Shown: positions 34,170 to 45,318, counted from the first letter of the stretch. The stretch is DNA of 64,000 nucleotides from Chenopodium formosanum (GCA_024500155.1 CM044872.1:50845460-50909459), one strand, 5' to 3'. Notes: generated from the sequence alone by a model not told the origin. Program-made: numbers and translations.

Positions 34170-35760
34170 TTTGTATTTTTATCTATTAACTTTTTCAGTA
34201 AAGTGTGAAAATAAAATTAAAAGGAAGTTAGAGGACGCTATCATCAGCACTGTTATGTTGTGGTGCTGTGATATACTCCATGTAATACAAATCACTTTCC
34301 ATTTTCTTTGAATGGAAAAGCAAATGCAATTTTTCCAAAACATAAAAGAATAAAGATTGGATATGACGAAAGTGATGACAAATTGACAACGATAAAAAGG
34401 AGTGCTGGACCATTATAAGTTATTTGCTAGGTAAACTTCCCCGAAGGTTCCCTTTTTCATCAATTAATTTTTAAGCACTCTCTACTTCGAATACAATTTT
34501 ACTCTCTTCGTCTCTAAAACATTGTTTCACATTTTATTTCATTAACATAATCCATGCCGCAATTCCTTTCTATTCCAATTATATCACATATAAATAATTA
34601 TTATACTTACTGTTAACTCGTAAAAAGAAAATTAGAGCAAACACAGGAGAAAATACATAGTTTGTATGTATATAATATGATATTTGGACCACCATAGATC
34701 TTCTATGATTTCTCATCAATTTGCGGGCCCAATAAAACCAGTAAAAGGTATCGTGTCAATAACGTATGTCGATTGCTCATCATAACCTTAACGATCTTAG
34801 CCGTTAATTAGTCACAATCTCGTGTTTAGAACCGTTGGATTAGATATGTTCCTATTATCGTAAAGGCCATAGTAATATAGATTCACAATCACAAGTTGTA
34901 TATTTAAAGAGAAAAAGACATTAGATGATTAGAAAGAAACCTTATACTATCGATATGATAGCCTTTTCTAAATCATTACCGACGTGTTCGTTTTAAATAT
35001 TTAAAACCTACCATGTCTTATTTCATAATAGTAGTGTACTTGTATTATTGTACTCCGTATATATTAGTGATGCATGGTTGTTATGAAAAATTTAATCAAC
35101 TTACATCTCAAATCACACAATCATAAAATTTTAATCAACTAATTAACGTATATCTCAAATCACATAATTGTCTTATTATATTATAAAAATTTTAAATTTT
35201 AATGGATAACTCAAGTCATTTTTATTGTCCTTACCAAATATCATGACTTTTATGAAGTTTTTTTTCTTATTCTCTCCTTTTTAAACAAAAACATATGCCT
35301 TCATCTTACTTATTTTTTTAAAAAAAAAAAAATATTGATTGTCACCAACCCTCTCCAATAATAATTTTTTTCCATTTAATTTGGTATCACAATAATAGTG
35401 AGATTTGAAATAATGACTAAATCAGTTAAATTAAGCTAATTCATCTTTATAGTTAATTAAATAACATATACTCCATAGGTGGTGTACCTATTACCTGCCG
35501 AACAACATTTTAAGAGCTTGTTTGGTTCACCTTAATTTTGCTTATTTGATCTGATTTGATGTGAGTTATATACGTTACGCACTCTATTGCAGTTATAAGG
35601 GTTGCACTGTTATTATTATAGAAGTTTTACTCTGTTAATAAAAGATTAAGAGGTTATTCTGTTTTTTACAAGGAGAACATACAATTTGACCAGTTGCATA
35701 AAAAACGTAATTTATACTCTGTATTAATTTTCTTCTAAAAAAATGGTTATAATATAAATA
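34170..35760. other. Intergenic, nothing recognised
   Basis: AT-rich; contains a TACTCCGTA at 35051. The open frame 34111-34311 begins without an ATG at its hydrophobic part and lacks other support. Confidence 0.4.
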
Positions 35761-35769
35761 AAAGTTCAA

Positions 35770-36060
35770 AAGTGGGGCCATGGAAAAAGAAAAGGTGGGG
35801 CCGAAGGTCACGTGGGAAGTGACGGCAAAGGAGCAGAGAGTGAAGGGTGAAGGGACGCATCTCACGTGGGGGGTAGGGGAAGAGAGTGAGTGGTGAGTGG
35901 GAGTGGACGTAATAATAAAGGAGAAAGGAGAAAGAAGGGAAGTGAAGTGGTTCCTTTCTTAGAGAACACGCCTCTAATCACTCTGGAAAACGGAGACAAA
36001 TACACGTGACCTAACCTCTTTCTGCCGTAATCATAACCAGCCTCCAACTCATTCATCGTT
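35770..36060. promoter_or_regulatory. GC-richer island with three G-boxes (CACGTG)
   Basis: CACGTG occurs at 35809, 35863 and 36003 within 200 bp, in a segment clearly richer in G and C than its surroundings and without a credible ORF. Clustered G-boxes are bound by bZIP and bHLH factors. No adjacent gene was found on either side before the transposon nest, so it may be a relic promoter or part of an unidentified transcript. Confidence 0.4.
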
Positions 36061-36089
36061 ATTCATTATCTCTCCATTGAGTCCTTGAC

Positions 36090-36093
36090 CAAA

Positions 36094-36121
<28 letters not shown>
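36090..36121. repeat. (CAACTCT)n short tandem repeat
   Basis: Four near-perfect copies of a 7-bp unit. Confidence 0.8.
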
Positions 36122-36124
<3 letters not shown>

Positions 36125-36579
36125 TTTTATAAATAAAATAAAATAAAAATAATTACTCGTAGTATGTTCGCACCTTCCTCCTACTTTCTACGGATAGCAT
36201 CGCCCTCTTTTTTTTGGGTGGTTTCTCTATTGGTTCTTCCTACTTCCTAGTTCCTACCACCAATAGTATTTTTTCCATTCTTCAATTTTTATAATCCACC
36301 AAATTTTTTTATTTTTTTTTAAAAAATTATTTAGTACATGTTTGTTCCAATTTTAATACGTAGTACTTAAGATATTTTGTTATACAGAGCATAATAATTA
36401 CTCCGTATTATTGTAAGAAAATACGAACAAAGTTAACGAATTTTGAATAATGAAATACGAACATTGACATAATTTTCAAAATACATAGAGGATAATGTTT
36501 AAACACTACTTAGGCCCTGTCCTACTCTACTATGCTATGCTATTCTATTCTGAAATCTGCTCTATTCTGCTTAAAAATA

Positions 36580-36923
36580 ATACTTAGTATTGAATTATTA
36601 TAATAATAATTAATATTTAACTATAATAATAAATAATTAGTATTTAATAATTAATATTGAATTATTATAATGATAATTAATATTTAATAATAATAAGAAA
36701 TAGTTAATATTTATTAATAATAATAATAATAATTAATATTTAATAATAATAATAATAATAGTAATAATAATAATGATAATAATAGTAATAATAATAATTG
36801 ATTTTTTTATTATAAAAAATAATATTTAAAGATAATAATAATTATTAATTTTGAATAATAATAATAAATAAATAAATAATATTTAATAATAATAATAATA
36901 ATATTTAATAATTAATGATAATA

Positions 36924-36965
<42 letters not shown>

Positions 36966-36998
36966 GCAGTAGTAGTAGTAGTAGTAGTAGTAGTAATA
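36580..36998. repeat. (AAT)n/(AGT)n simple-sequence tract
   Basis: About 400 bp of imperfect AAT trinucleotides ending in a nine-fold AGT run. The same (ATA)n sequence resumes at 39854 on the other side of the inserted MULE. Confidence 0.9.
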
Positions 36999-38568
36999 GG
37001 AAAATTTGTCAGAACAAACCTTTTAAATGCCTCATTTTGCGAAAAAAAAAACCTTTTAAACGATTCTTTGCTAAAAAAAACTACCACAATCACTTTTTTT
37101 GTCTAATGAAACATCACCCCTCTTTTCCGGCATTGACTCCAACTTTCAAGCATTGACTTAAGATTTCCTTACTTGCAACCACTGTTAAGCGTTTTTCCCT
37201 CTTTTGTTTTTGCTCCCTAATTTTCCCTCTACAATATCCCCAAATCGATCCAACGAAAAATTAGGGCAAATCATTCCAACGAAAAATTAGTGCAAATCTC
37301 CCCCAAATCATATCAATTGATAGGTAAATTAGGGTTCTTCAACAATTGTACAGCTTAATTCACCATTGTAGCACTCACTCTAGTTCTCCTTTGTCTTCTC
37401 TAATTCACTCTACCATTAAACCTGACAAACACTCTTAACACAAACAAAATTGCAGAAATTCAACAAATTAAGGAAACAATTGAACAATTCTAGTGAAGAA
37501 ATTCAACAATCCAAGCAAGTTTTTGTGCTACTCCCTCCGTGTTTTTTTAAGTGTTACAGTTTGACCGACACATAGTTTTAGGCAATTTAATTGACTTAAA
37601 TAAAATAAGAGGTAAGTGGGGTAGTTGGAGTATAAAAAAATTGTAAAAGCACTACTAGAAAAAGACCGATTTCCGACGGAAATTTTTCCTTGGAAACAAC
37701 CTGATTTCCGTCGGAAAAGGTGTTTCCGACGGAATTTCGTCGGAAACTGTCGTCGGAAAAGGCCTTGTAGGAAAAATGACATTTTCCGTCGGAAACAATT
37801 TTCCGACGGATTTCCGACGGAATTTTCCGTCGGAAGACAATTTTAGGCACTTGGAATTCCGTCAGAAAATGTTTTTGGGAAATTAAAAAAACACGCTGTG
37901 CCACCACCGGCACGGCGTATCACCACCTCCAACCACCCAATGCGCCCCTGTCAACCCCAACCAAACACATCACCACCACCACCACTAAACCTTAACCCAA
38001 TACCACTACTAACCACCACCGCCGCCGCCCACTGCCACCACCACTCAAACCCTAACCCAGCCAAATTAAACTAGCCCAGATCTACCACCGTGCAAACCAC
38101 CCCATTACCCACCTCAAACCACCACCGCCACCGCCACCACCACCACCAAAACAAACTAAAAAATTAAACAAAAAAAAAAAAAAATTAAACAAAAAAAAAA
38201 ACCCAGAAATCCGAAACTCTCCCAACCCAAAACCCAGAAATCCGAAACTCTCCCAACCCAAAACCAAAAAAAACCCAGAAAAAAATTAAACAAAAAAAAA
38301 AAAATTAAAATCCCAACTCAAAACCCAGAAACCCGAAAAACTCCCAACCCACCTCACCCTAAAACCGACCCACCTTCCTAAACGACCCAGATCCGACCAA
38401 AAGCCAAACCACCATGGCACCAAACCACCACACAAGCCACCACAACCACATCGAACATCCAAAAAACCGAAAATATTTATAAAAAAAAAACAAAAAAAAA
38501 ATTTTAATTCTCGAAAACATACCTTATTAACTGAAATTGGCTTTGAATTCTTGAATTTGGTTTAAATA

Positions 38569-38625
38569 GGTCAAATTCGACCATAAAAAAGTGTAGATCT
38601 ACACTTTTCATGGTCGAATTTGACC
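38569..38625. repeat. 57-bp near-perfect palindrome inside the CACTA element
   Basis: Outer arms GGTCAAATTCGACCAT / ATGGTCGAATTTGACC and inner AAGTGTAGATCTACACTT. A cruciform or strong RNA hairpin is possible. Role unknown. Confidence 0.85.
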
Positions 38626-38669
38626 AAAAAACCATTAATTCCGGGCATGGAAACACCAAGTATAATATA

Positions 38670-38865
38670 CTAGAAAGAGAAATGAGGAGAGAGATGAAAG
38701 AAGGAGAAGATGGTGGAAAGAAAGAGATGGAGGAGAATAGAGGAGCTTCGAGTTTGAATTTGGAGAAGAGAAGGGGCGGAGGAAGAGAGAGAGAAGGGCG
38801 GAGGAAGAGAGAGAAAGAAGGGCGGAAGAGAGAGAAGGGAGGAAATGAAATGAGGAGGCAGTGAG
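38670..38865. repeat. Purine-rich low-complexity tract (GGAAGAGAGAG)
   Basis: Almost pure A/G on the plus strand with GGGCGGAGGAAGAGAGAG-like units repeated about three times. Overlapping ORFs on both strands are artefacts of composition. Confidence 0.8.
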
Positions 38866-40534
38866 GCTCATTTTTTTTATATATATATATAATATTATTC
38901 CGACGGAAATTTCCGTCGGAAACTTCCGACGGAATTTAAATCCGTCGGAAATGTAATTTTCCGACGGAAAATTCCGTCGGAAATCATATTTTTTCCGACG
39001 AATTTATTTTCCGTCGTAAATTTCCGACGGAATATTAAATTCCGTCGTAAATTCCGATATTTCCGACGGAATTCGTGTCCCGTCGGAAGCATTCCGTCGG
39101 AAATCAGCCTTTTTCTAGTAGTGAAGATAGATAGTGGGGTTAATAGTTTATTGAATAGTAATAAATGTGAGAGGAAAGATATAATAAAAAAAGTAGTTGT
39201 GGGTTTGGGTGGGGACCATGAGAGGAGAGAGATATAATATTTTAATTTAGCTTTTTGCCAAAAAAGGAAGTATAACACTTATTAAAACACGGCTGAATTT
39301 GGTAAGTGTAACACTTATTAAAACAAGGAGGGAGTATATTTAAGCACCACAGTTCAAAATCACCAAACAAACAGCAACAATCCCCTTCCTTCCTCCTTTA
39401 GCCATTGACAATAGCAAGAACGTGAGCTTTTCAATTGTCTAAAAAAAGCCCTATTTTTTTTTTTTATGATTTCGAGTCAAGAATTGATGAATTTACACTT
39501 ACCTCAGGTTGTGGTTGAAGTATTAATGGCGCAGTAGAGAGGAGAGAGAGAGAAACCCAATTTGATGTGATGGTGTTGCAAAGCATTCATGGAAGAAAGG
39601 AGAAAGAGAATACAGCCCAGGGGAAGACTTTAGAGGGAAAACAAAGAGGGAGTGCAAATATAAATACAATTGGGTGTAAGTAGGGAAAATCTGAAGTCAA
39701 CGCCTGAAATTTAGAGTCAATGCCGGAAAATAGGGGTGAGGTTTCATTAAACAAAAAAAGTGATTGTGGTGGTTTTTTTAAAACAAAGAATCGTTTAAAA
39801 GATTTTTTCTTGTAAAATGAGGCATTTAAAAGGTTTTTTCTGACAAATTTTCCATAATAATAATAATAATAATAATAATGAAATCTGCTCTGCTCTGCCT
39901 AAAAACTCAAAAGAACAGTGCCTTAATACATCTTTTCAACCACATACTTATAATTAAGTATTTTAAAGATATATAGTCAAACTTTTTTTGGTAGAGACCA
40001 TAAAAGGCACCAAAAATGATTAAGTGTCCATTGAACAAAAATCTAAAATTAGATGGAAAAAGACTTTAGGGTGTGTTATCTGTGCTTTAACTTATAACTT
40101 GATATAGTCAATTAGTTTTGATTTTCATCTTATAACTACACATAATTGGACATAATTAGCCCTGAAAACTATTTTTAAATTCATAATAATGTGTAAATTA
40201 TTGATATGTGATTTTCATTAAAAAAAAAAAACGAAATTATTTATTATCAAAGTATAAATTAAAATAAGTTTTAATAATGCCTAATAAGTTCAAATAATTA
40301 AGTTCAGATATAGTGAAAATATGGTGAATAGATTACACCCTTATATAGCACAATAATATTCCTAATAGAAAAATATATCATGCATTTCAAACGGATAACC
40401 ATTATGTATGTTTTTAAACGTAACGAGGGGTATATAAGTAACTTTTCATATGCATAAAAAAATTATATTATGAATTTAGAATAGTACGTATCATTGGATG
40501 GTCAAATAATACTATTGAATAATATTTAGTTGTA

Positions 40535-41046
40535 CTTCCTTTGTTTCATAATAACCATTCTGTTTGGAATTTTAATACTATTCATAAGATGGAAAAATAT
40601 TATTCTCAATATATAAAACATAACAAAGTCATATTGGATTTTATTTATTAAGCAAAGCTTAGTCTAATGGTAAGGTTTGCATCTTTCCAACCTTCAGGTT
40701 GTAGTATAGGATCAAACCCTATCAGAGGCAATTTGGGGTGGGATTCCCTTATCATTCCCCCCCCCCCTCCTAACTCCCAAAGTGCCTAGTCTGCTAACTC
40801 GAGCCGGGAAGACTTGTGAGATGTTCTGGCTCGATAGGCCCTTTTCCTTACAAAAAAAACATGGATTTTATTTGATTCATCTCAATGAGTAATTTTTTTT
40901 TTTTAAGAATCTCAATGAGTAGTTTATTAATAATAATTATTAATTGTTTTTTATTAACATGAAATTAAAATTTTTACATTCATTAGCACCGTAGCACGTA
41001 TATAGTCAAATGGAAAGATCATTGTGAAAGACTGAAACGGAGGGAG
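40535..41046. mobile_element. Stowaway MITE interrupted by a SINE
   Basis: Left CTTCCTTTGTTTCATAATAA after TA; right GACTGAAACGGAGGGAG followed by CA (one base off the expected TA). The two halves flank a SINE with its own 12-bp duplication. Removing the SINE leaves a Stowaway of about 285 bp. CTCAATGAGTA is also duplicated near 40885 and 40911. Confidence 0.75.
40647..40861 (+). mobile_element. SINE, family 1, copy b
   Basis: Perfect 12-bp target duplication TGGATTTTATTT at 40635-40646 and 40862-40873. tRNA-like head AAGCTTAGTCTAATGGTAAGG (A-box region) and AGGATCAAACCCT (B-box region). The body ends in CCTTACAAAAAAAAC. It matches the copy at 19171-19380 throughout. A C10 run sits at about 40758. 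Confidence 0.88.
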
Positions 41047-41066
41047 CATGTTTGTTGTGGTACTAT

Positions 41067-41305
41067 GGACCTGTTCCAATTTACTGAAAACAACTGAACT
41101 CAACTGAATTGATTGGGGCTTAACTGAACTGAATTGTTTATGAGAGAAGGAAATTAGGAACTAGACTGAATTGATTGGAAGTGAACTGATTGGGGCTGAA
41201 CTGAACTGAACTGAATTGTTTATGAGATAAGGAAATTAAAAACTAACCTGAATTAATTAGAACTGAACTGAACTAACTGAAAATAAGCTAAACAGAAATA
41301 GGCCC
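41067..41305. mobile_element. TTCAG-pentamer PIF-type MITE, copy 3
   Basis: Ends GGACCTGTTCCAATTTACTG and AGAAATAGGCCC, flanked by TAT on both sides. Interior of CTGAACTGAA units with the centre GTTTATGAGA(G/T)AAGGAAATTA twice. Confidence 0.72.
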
Positions 41306-41939
41306 TATATACGCCATAAGTGGTACTTAAAATAAAATGGCATTCTAGGTATAATTAGTGTGGTCTCCATTATTCCTATTTTCACGTGATGGTAAGATCC
41401 ACGTCATTTTTTCTCAATATTCCATATACTTTCACTACTCGGTAAATAGAGTATATAAATATTGTTATGTACTCCTAGACTGCTATTTAATACTTGTATA
41501 TAGCTAACCTGCATTGTAAATATCCATAGATTAAATCTCATCAGACGTGTATCAAGTATAAAGAACCCGTAAAACACGGTTGAAACATTTTATTACCGAA
41601 TTAATTGTCAAATGTATTTCATGTTGACATGATCTCTTCACTACTACTCTCCGTACCATCCCAATTCTCATTGATTTAGCAATAAACTTTCCTTAAATTG
41701 TTCTTTTATTTCCTTTATCCATCAAGACAAAATCTGGATATTAGACATGGTAGTCTAGTAATAATAGGGTTAGGGTCAAGTTTATAGGGTTCTTAATGGA
41801 CGTGATTTTTAATAGACAGGGTCGTTATTGGATAGGAATAGGATTAATTTAGGGCTAAAATGTTTATCCAATTTAGTACATAAAGAAAACAGATAATGTA
41901 AAATAATTATAAACATATTTTCGTATTCATATGTACTTA

Positions 41940-42094
41940 GGGCTAGTTCTGATTTACTAAATTGAGCTGAACTGATTAGAGCTGAATTGAATTGAACTGG
42001 ATTGTTTATGAGAGAAGGAATGAACTGAACTGAACTGATTAGAGCTGAACTGAACTGAACTGAACTGAAATTAAGCTGAAGAAAACAAAGACCC
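41940..42094. mobile_element. TTCAG-pentamer PIF-type MITE, copy 4
   Basis: 155 bp between TTA repeats (41937-41939, 42095-42097). Left GGGCTAGTTCTGATTTACTA; interior GAGCTGAACTGA units and GTTTATGAGAGAAGG. TIRs partly decayed. Confidence 0.7.
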
Positions 42095-42099
42095 TTAGT

Positions 42100-43217
42100 T
42101 ATGGCTTTGTCCAATATTTATTTTAATTGATAGTTTACTGACCCTCTCATTATTGACCAGTGACCCGCATTGGCATTGGTCTTATAAAATACAACCCTTT
42201 TTAACTCAATACGCACCAACCCTAACCTGACCCGTCCAATAACCAGGTCTAATCAAGACCCTACCAGGAATAAAATATCTTTTACTTTTACAAACATATA
42301 TATTTTTTTTTTATTACAAGGATACAAACAAATACTCGTATTTATTACTCCGTAATTCCTAGGTAATTAGTTATTGACCATGCTGTTATTTTTTTTAAAA
42401 AAAGTTATTGACCTTACTGTTGATTAATAAGAAGAATCATAGATTTCTTATTTTATTAGTAATCCATATATTGTAGAAAAATCATATTGAAAAATTATAA
42501 ATCTTGTATGATTTCTTGTATGTACATACTCTAAATATATTACACCGTAAATTATACTCATATTGTTTCTATATAATACAATCATCGATTATAGCAAAGC
42601 ATTCAAATAATAGTTAAACAATAAACCATACTATTGAGGATATAATTAGGAAATATTAGGATATATTTTTGGCTAGAATATCTTTTGGGGTATATTTGTT
42701 TAGTTTCCTAATTCTATCTTATGTGGGTAATCTTGTATTATATATTGGCCATAGGTGCCATCAATGAGAATTAAGCTTTGATGTTCATACAATTTAGCAC
42801 ATACTCTGGTAATTGATATTGCTCTAATAAATAAATTACATACAAAATGAATACGAAATCTATTAAGAATCAATATTCCTACACTAAAATACAATTATTG
42901 AGTACCAATTAAAAAATGAAAATTTTGTAAAATGTATTAAAAAAAAAATACTCCGTATATATGAAGTATGAGAATAATGATAATCAGGCAATATGTAGAT
43001 CGTATATTGCCCCATAATTGTCCATTATTAACCAAAAAAATAACAAACAAAATTCAGTCATTATACACGCACGCACGCACATTGTATATATAAGACTAGC
43101 TTATTATTGGATAAAATAAAGTTAAAAATTACGGTTATCTACTAGCTAAGACCTTGATTTTTTTGGACTTAATAAAGTTGGACTATACTGAATAAAGTTG
43201 AATTGAATTTAATGGAG
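42100..43217. other. Intergenic between MITE copies
   Basis: AT-rich. TACTCCGTA motifs at 42346 and 42949, a short (ACGC)n run at about 43067-43079, and a segment at 42634-42889 reminiscent of a Copia-type solo LTR but without a clear duplication. No gene. Confidence 0.4.
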
Positions 43218-43220
43218 TTA

Positions 43221-43472
43221 GGGCCTGTTCTGATACGATTATTTTCAATTCATTTCAATTCAGTTCAGTTCAGTTCAGCTCTAATAAGTTCAATTCAGTT
43301 CAGTTCATTTCAGTTCAGTTCAGTCCAGCTCTAATAAGTTCGGTTCAGTTCAGCTCTAATAAGTTCAGTTCAGTTCAGTTCAGCTCCTAATTTCCTTCTC
43401 TTATAAAATATTCATTTCACTTCAGTTCAGTTCTAATAAGTTCAGCTCAGTTCAGTCAATGAGAACAGGCTC
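43221..43472. mobile_element. TTCAG-pentamer PIF-type MITE, copy 5
   Basis: GGGCCTGTTC...GAACAGGCTC between TTA repeats (43218-43220, 43473-43475). The interior is almost pure TTCAG(T/C) pentamers with CTCTAATAAG spacers, the longest such run in the window. Confidence 0.82.
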
Positions 43473-43566
43473 TTAGACTGAATTGGATTGAAAATAATTA
43501 TAATAATGTATGCAGAATAAATTGATTTGAATTGAATTGAAATGAAAATTGAGAAGTTCACTATAA

Positions 43567-43830
43567 AGCCTTGTTCACTTCAACTTGAATAAAAACTCCG
43601 TAATATTCAGTAAAAATAATTTCAGTTCAGCAAAAATAAGTTTACTTCAGTAAAAAAAAAAAAAAAAAAAAAAAAGTTTAGTTTTAAAAAAAAACAGAAA
43701 ACTCAGTTCAGTAAAATTCAGTAACTTTATAAAAGAAATACAACAGAAAATTAGTAAAAATAATTTCATTTCAGTAAAATTAATTTTAGTTTAATAAAAA
43801 TATATTAAGTTCACCAAAAATAATTTCAAT
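43567..43830. mobile_element. MITE of the AATAATTTCAG subfamily, 3' degenerate
   Basis: Left GCCTTGTTCACTTCAACTTG resembles the end of the intact 57748 element. Interior TTCAG(T/C)AAAAATAA units, interrupted by an A tract of about 26 bases (43650-43675). The right terminus was not found. Confidence 0.55.
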
Positions 43831-44018
43831 TCAGCAATTAAAATCTTTTATGAAACTTTTGCATGTTAATCATAATCCAATTTTTGCATAAAAAAAATGT
43901 ATGTACAAGTATAAAAAAAAAATATTTTTACTTCTATCTCTCTACTTCAATTTGTTGTTTGTGACTTGTCAAAATTTGATGACTTTGACTTTAAGTTTTC
44001 TACAATATGTATAAATAA

Positions 44019-44207
44019 GGTCCTGTTCATTTCACCTTTATTTTTGTTGAACTTAAATTATTTTTACTGATTTTTTAATTATATTTTTTCTTTAAGTTTA
44101 TTAATTTTTACTGAACAAAAATTATCTTTGCTAAATTGAAATTATGTTTACTGAACCGAAATTAATTTTACTGAATATTATTTTTATGAGTTGTATTGAA
44201 TAAGGCC
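44019..44207. mobile_element. MITE of the AATAATTTCAG subfamily
   Basis: GGTCCTGTTCATTTCACC...AATAAGGCC between TAA repeats (44016-44018, 44208-44210). Interior ACTGAA(C)/AATTATTTTTACTGA units. Confidence 0.7.
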
Positions 44208-44210
44208 TAA

Positions 44211-45098
44211 CATAGTGAAGTAGGATTGTGTTATATTTTCTTTTGCCGTGATGTGTAGTTGGAATAACAACTTCTACTTATTAGAGTACTATTTGTAACA
44301 CAGGGAAGTAGTGTAAGTGGTTGGGGTTAGTAGGAGACAAAAAATATTTGTGAAAGTGTGGCTAATTAGAGAGATACTCATAGTTAATAGAAGGAAAAAG
44401 ACACATGCAACCCTAATAACTGTATATAATAAGAAGCTAAAAGTTGAAAGAATTAACAATAAATAAACATTTATTATACCAATTTACTCATAAATTGTCG
44501 ATAAATTTCTAACTTAATACGAATTACTAAAAAATGAAGTATATTAAATATTGCATATAACATTATCCTTAATAGAATAATAACATGTACTTATCAAGTA
44601 AAAAAAATATTATAATTATTATAAAGCGGATAAAAAAAAGAAAAGTATTACGATTATATATTATGAAATACATGAGTTCAAATAAGAATGAAATACATGA
44701 GTGCAAATAAGAAACCTTGAATATTTTATTGGACGACATCTTATTGGCAGACAGTATAACAAGTTGGTCGCACTTTTGAATCATTTTTGGAACAACAAAC
44801 CATTTGATTCAGACTTCACTTCTTAGGAACCCCGAGTGCCGTGATGTCTGAGTCGTGATTGCAAATTCTTGTTGTTTTTTCGTAGACTGGCTATTCTAGT
44901 CTATATTCATTCATTCTTCTTTTATTTTGAACCTTTTTTCCAAGGTAGCAACGTTAATTAGATTATATACACAATACACACGGGTATAAATGAAGCTAAG
45001 GCATAACGGTAGTACATTTGTGTACCCGTAAGTATAATTCATACTGTAATTGATTGTACGTGTAAAAGAACATTATATTATGATAAATAAAAAACTAA
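44211..45098. other. Intergenic, nothing recognised
   Basis: AT-rich with a duplicated word AAATACATGAGT.CAAATAAGAA (about 44667 and 44691). No gene supported. Confidence 0.4.
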
Positions 45099-45315
45099 GG
45101 GCCTGTTCACATTTACTTAATTTCAGTTCAGTTCAGTTCAGTTCAGTTCCAATCAGTTCAGTTCAGTTCCAATCAGTTCAGTTCAGCTCTTAATTTCCCT
45201 CTCACATAAAATATTTATTTCAGCTCAATTCAGTTCAGTTCAGTTCAGTTCCAATCAGTTCAGTTCAGCTCCAATCAGTTCAGTTCAGCTCAATTCAGTA
45301 AATATGAACAGGCCC
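45099..45315. mobile_element. TTCAG-pentamer PIF-type MITE, copy 6 (best preserved)
   Basis: GGGCCTGTTCACATTTACTT and its inverted partner AGTAAATATGAACAGGCCC (near-perfect over about 19 bp), flanked by TAA (45096-45098, 45316-45318). 217 bp. The interior alternates TTCAGTTCAGTTCAG and CTCCAATCAG with the centre TCTCACATAAAATATTTATTT. The best copy for a family consensus. Confidence 0.88.
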
Positions 45316-45318
45316 TAA

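Larger units (their letters stand above)
37650..39123. mobile_element. Non-autonomous CACTA (En/Spm) element
   Basis: Ends CACTACTAGAAAAAG and CTTTTTCTAGTAGTG are perfect inverted repeats, bounded by a 3-bp duplication AAG (37647-37649, 39124-39126), as CACTA elements require. Both subterminal regions (37668-37860 and 38899-39105) carry about 20 copies of the palindrome TTCC-GWC-GGAA and variants, equivalent to the TNPA-binding arrays of Spm. The 1474-bp element has no transposase; its interior is a CCACCACC-rich stretch, A tracts and a purine-rich tract. Confidence 0.93.
37531..39334. mobile_element. Stowaway MITE, interrupted by a CACTA element
   Basis: Starts CTCCCTCCGTGTTTTTTTAA and ends TATTAAAACAAGGAGGGAG, with TA duplicates at 37529-37530 and 39335-39336. 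Both ends carry GTGTTAC/GTAACAC words. Removing the CACTA insertion leaves about 327 bp, a normal Stowaway length. Confidence 0.88.
36999..39853. mobile_element. Mutator-like element with about 170-bp TIRs, interrupted
   Basis: Left arm starts GGAAAATTTGTCAGAACAAA and right arm ends TTTTTTCTGACAAATTTTCC. The arms remain about 90% alike for about 170 bp, up to the GCATTGACTT / AAGTCAACGC words. It inserted in the AAT repeat, so the 9-bp duplication is ambiguous (GTAGTAATA versus ATAATAATA, 7 of 9). Without the inner Stowaway it is about 1.05 kb. Near the right side, the minus strand shows a strong splice donor CCTGAG|GTAAGTG at 39504, possibly from captured host exon material. No transposase. 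Confidence 0.8.
36513..39922. mobile_element. Outer PIF-type MITE with AAT-rich interior, hosting a nest
   Basis: Ends GGCCCTGTCC and GAACAGTGCC are inverted repeats at 8 of 10 positions, flanked by TTA on both sides (36510-36512, 39923-39925). GAAATCTGCTCT lies near both ends. The interior is a long (AAT)n/(AGT)n simple repeat, interrupted by the MULE at 36999-39853. TIR and TTA duplication resemble the TTCAG elements. Confidence 0.6.

Noticed and set aside
34111..34311. Hydrophobic then KCENKIKRKLEDA frame resembling a small secreted peptide
   Set aside because: No ATG ahead of the hydrophobic part, no conserved cysteine pattern and no repeat of it in the related units.
36905..37106. Open frames on both strands with long I/V/T runs
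   Set aside because: They translate the AAT/AGT simple repeat and the MULE end; low-complexity artefacts.
37668..39105. Regularly recurring palindromic motif, superficially CRISPR-like
   Set aside because: Spacing is irregular, both orientations occur, and the array lies inside CACTA termini of a eukaryotic genome.
37528..39278. Many overlapping ORFs rich in RRK/PTE words
   Set aside because: They are translations of the TTCCGACGGAA arrays of the CACTA element; none has a domain.
42634..42889. Possible solo LTR of a Copia element
   Set aside because: The general look (AT-rich, TATA-like, CAATGAGAATTAAG) fits, but TG/CA ends and a 5-bp duplication could not be shown.
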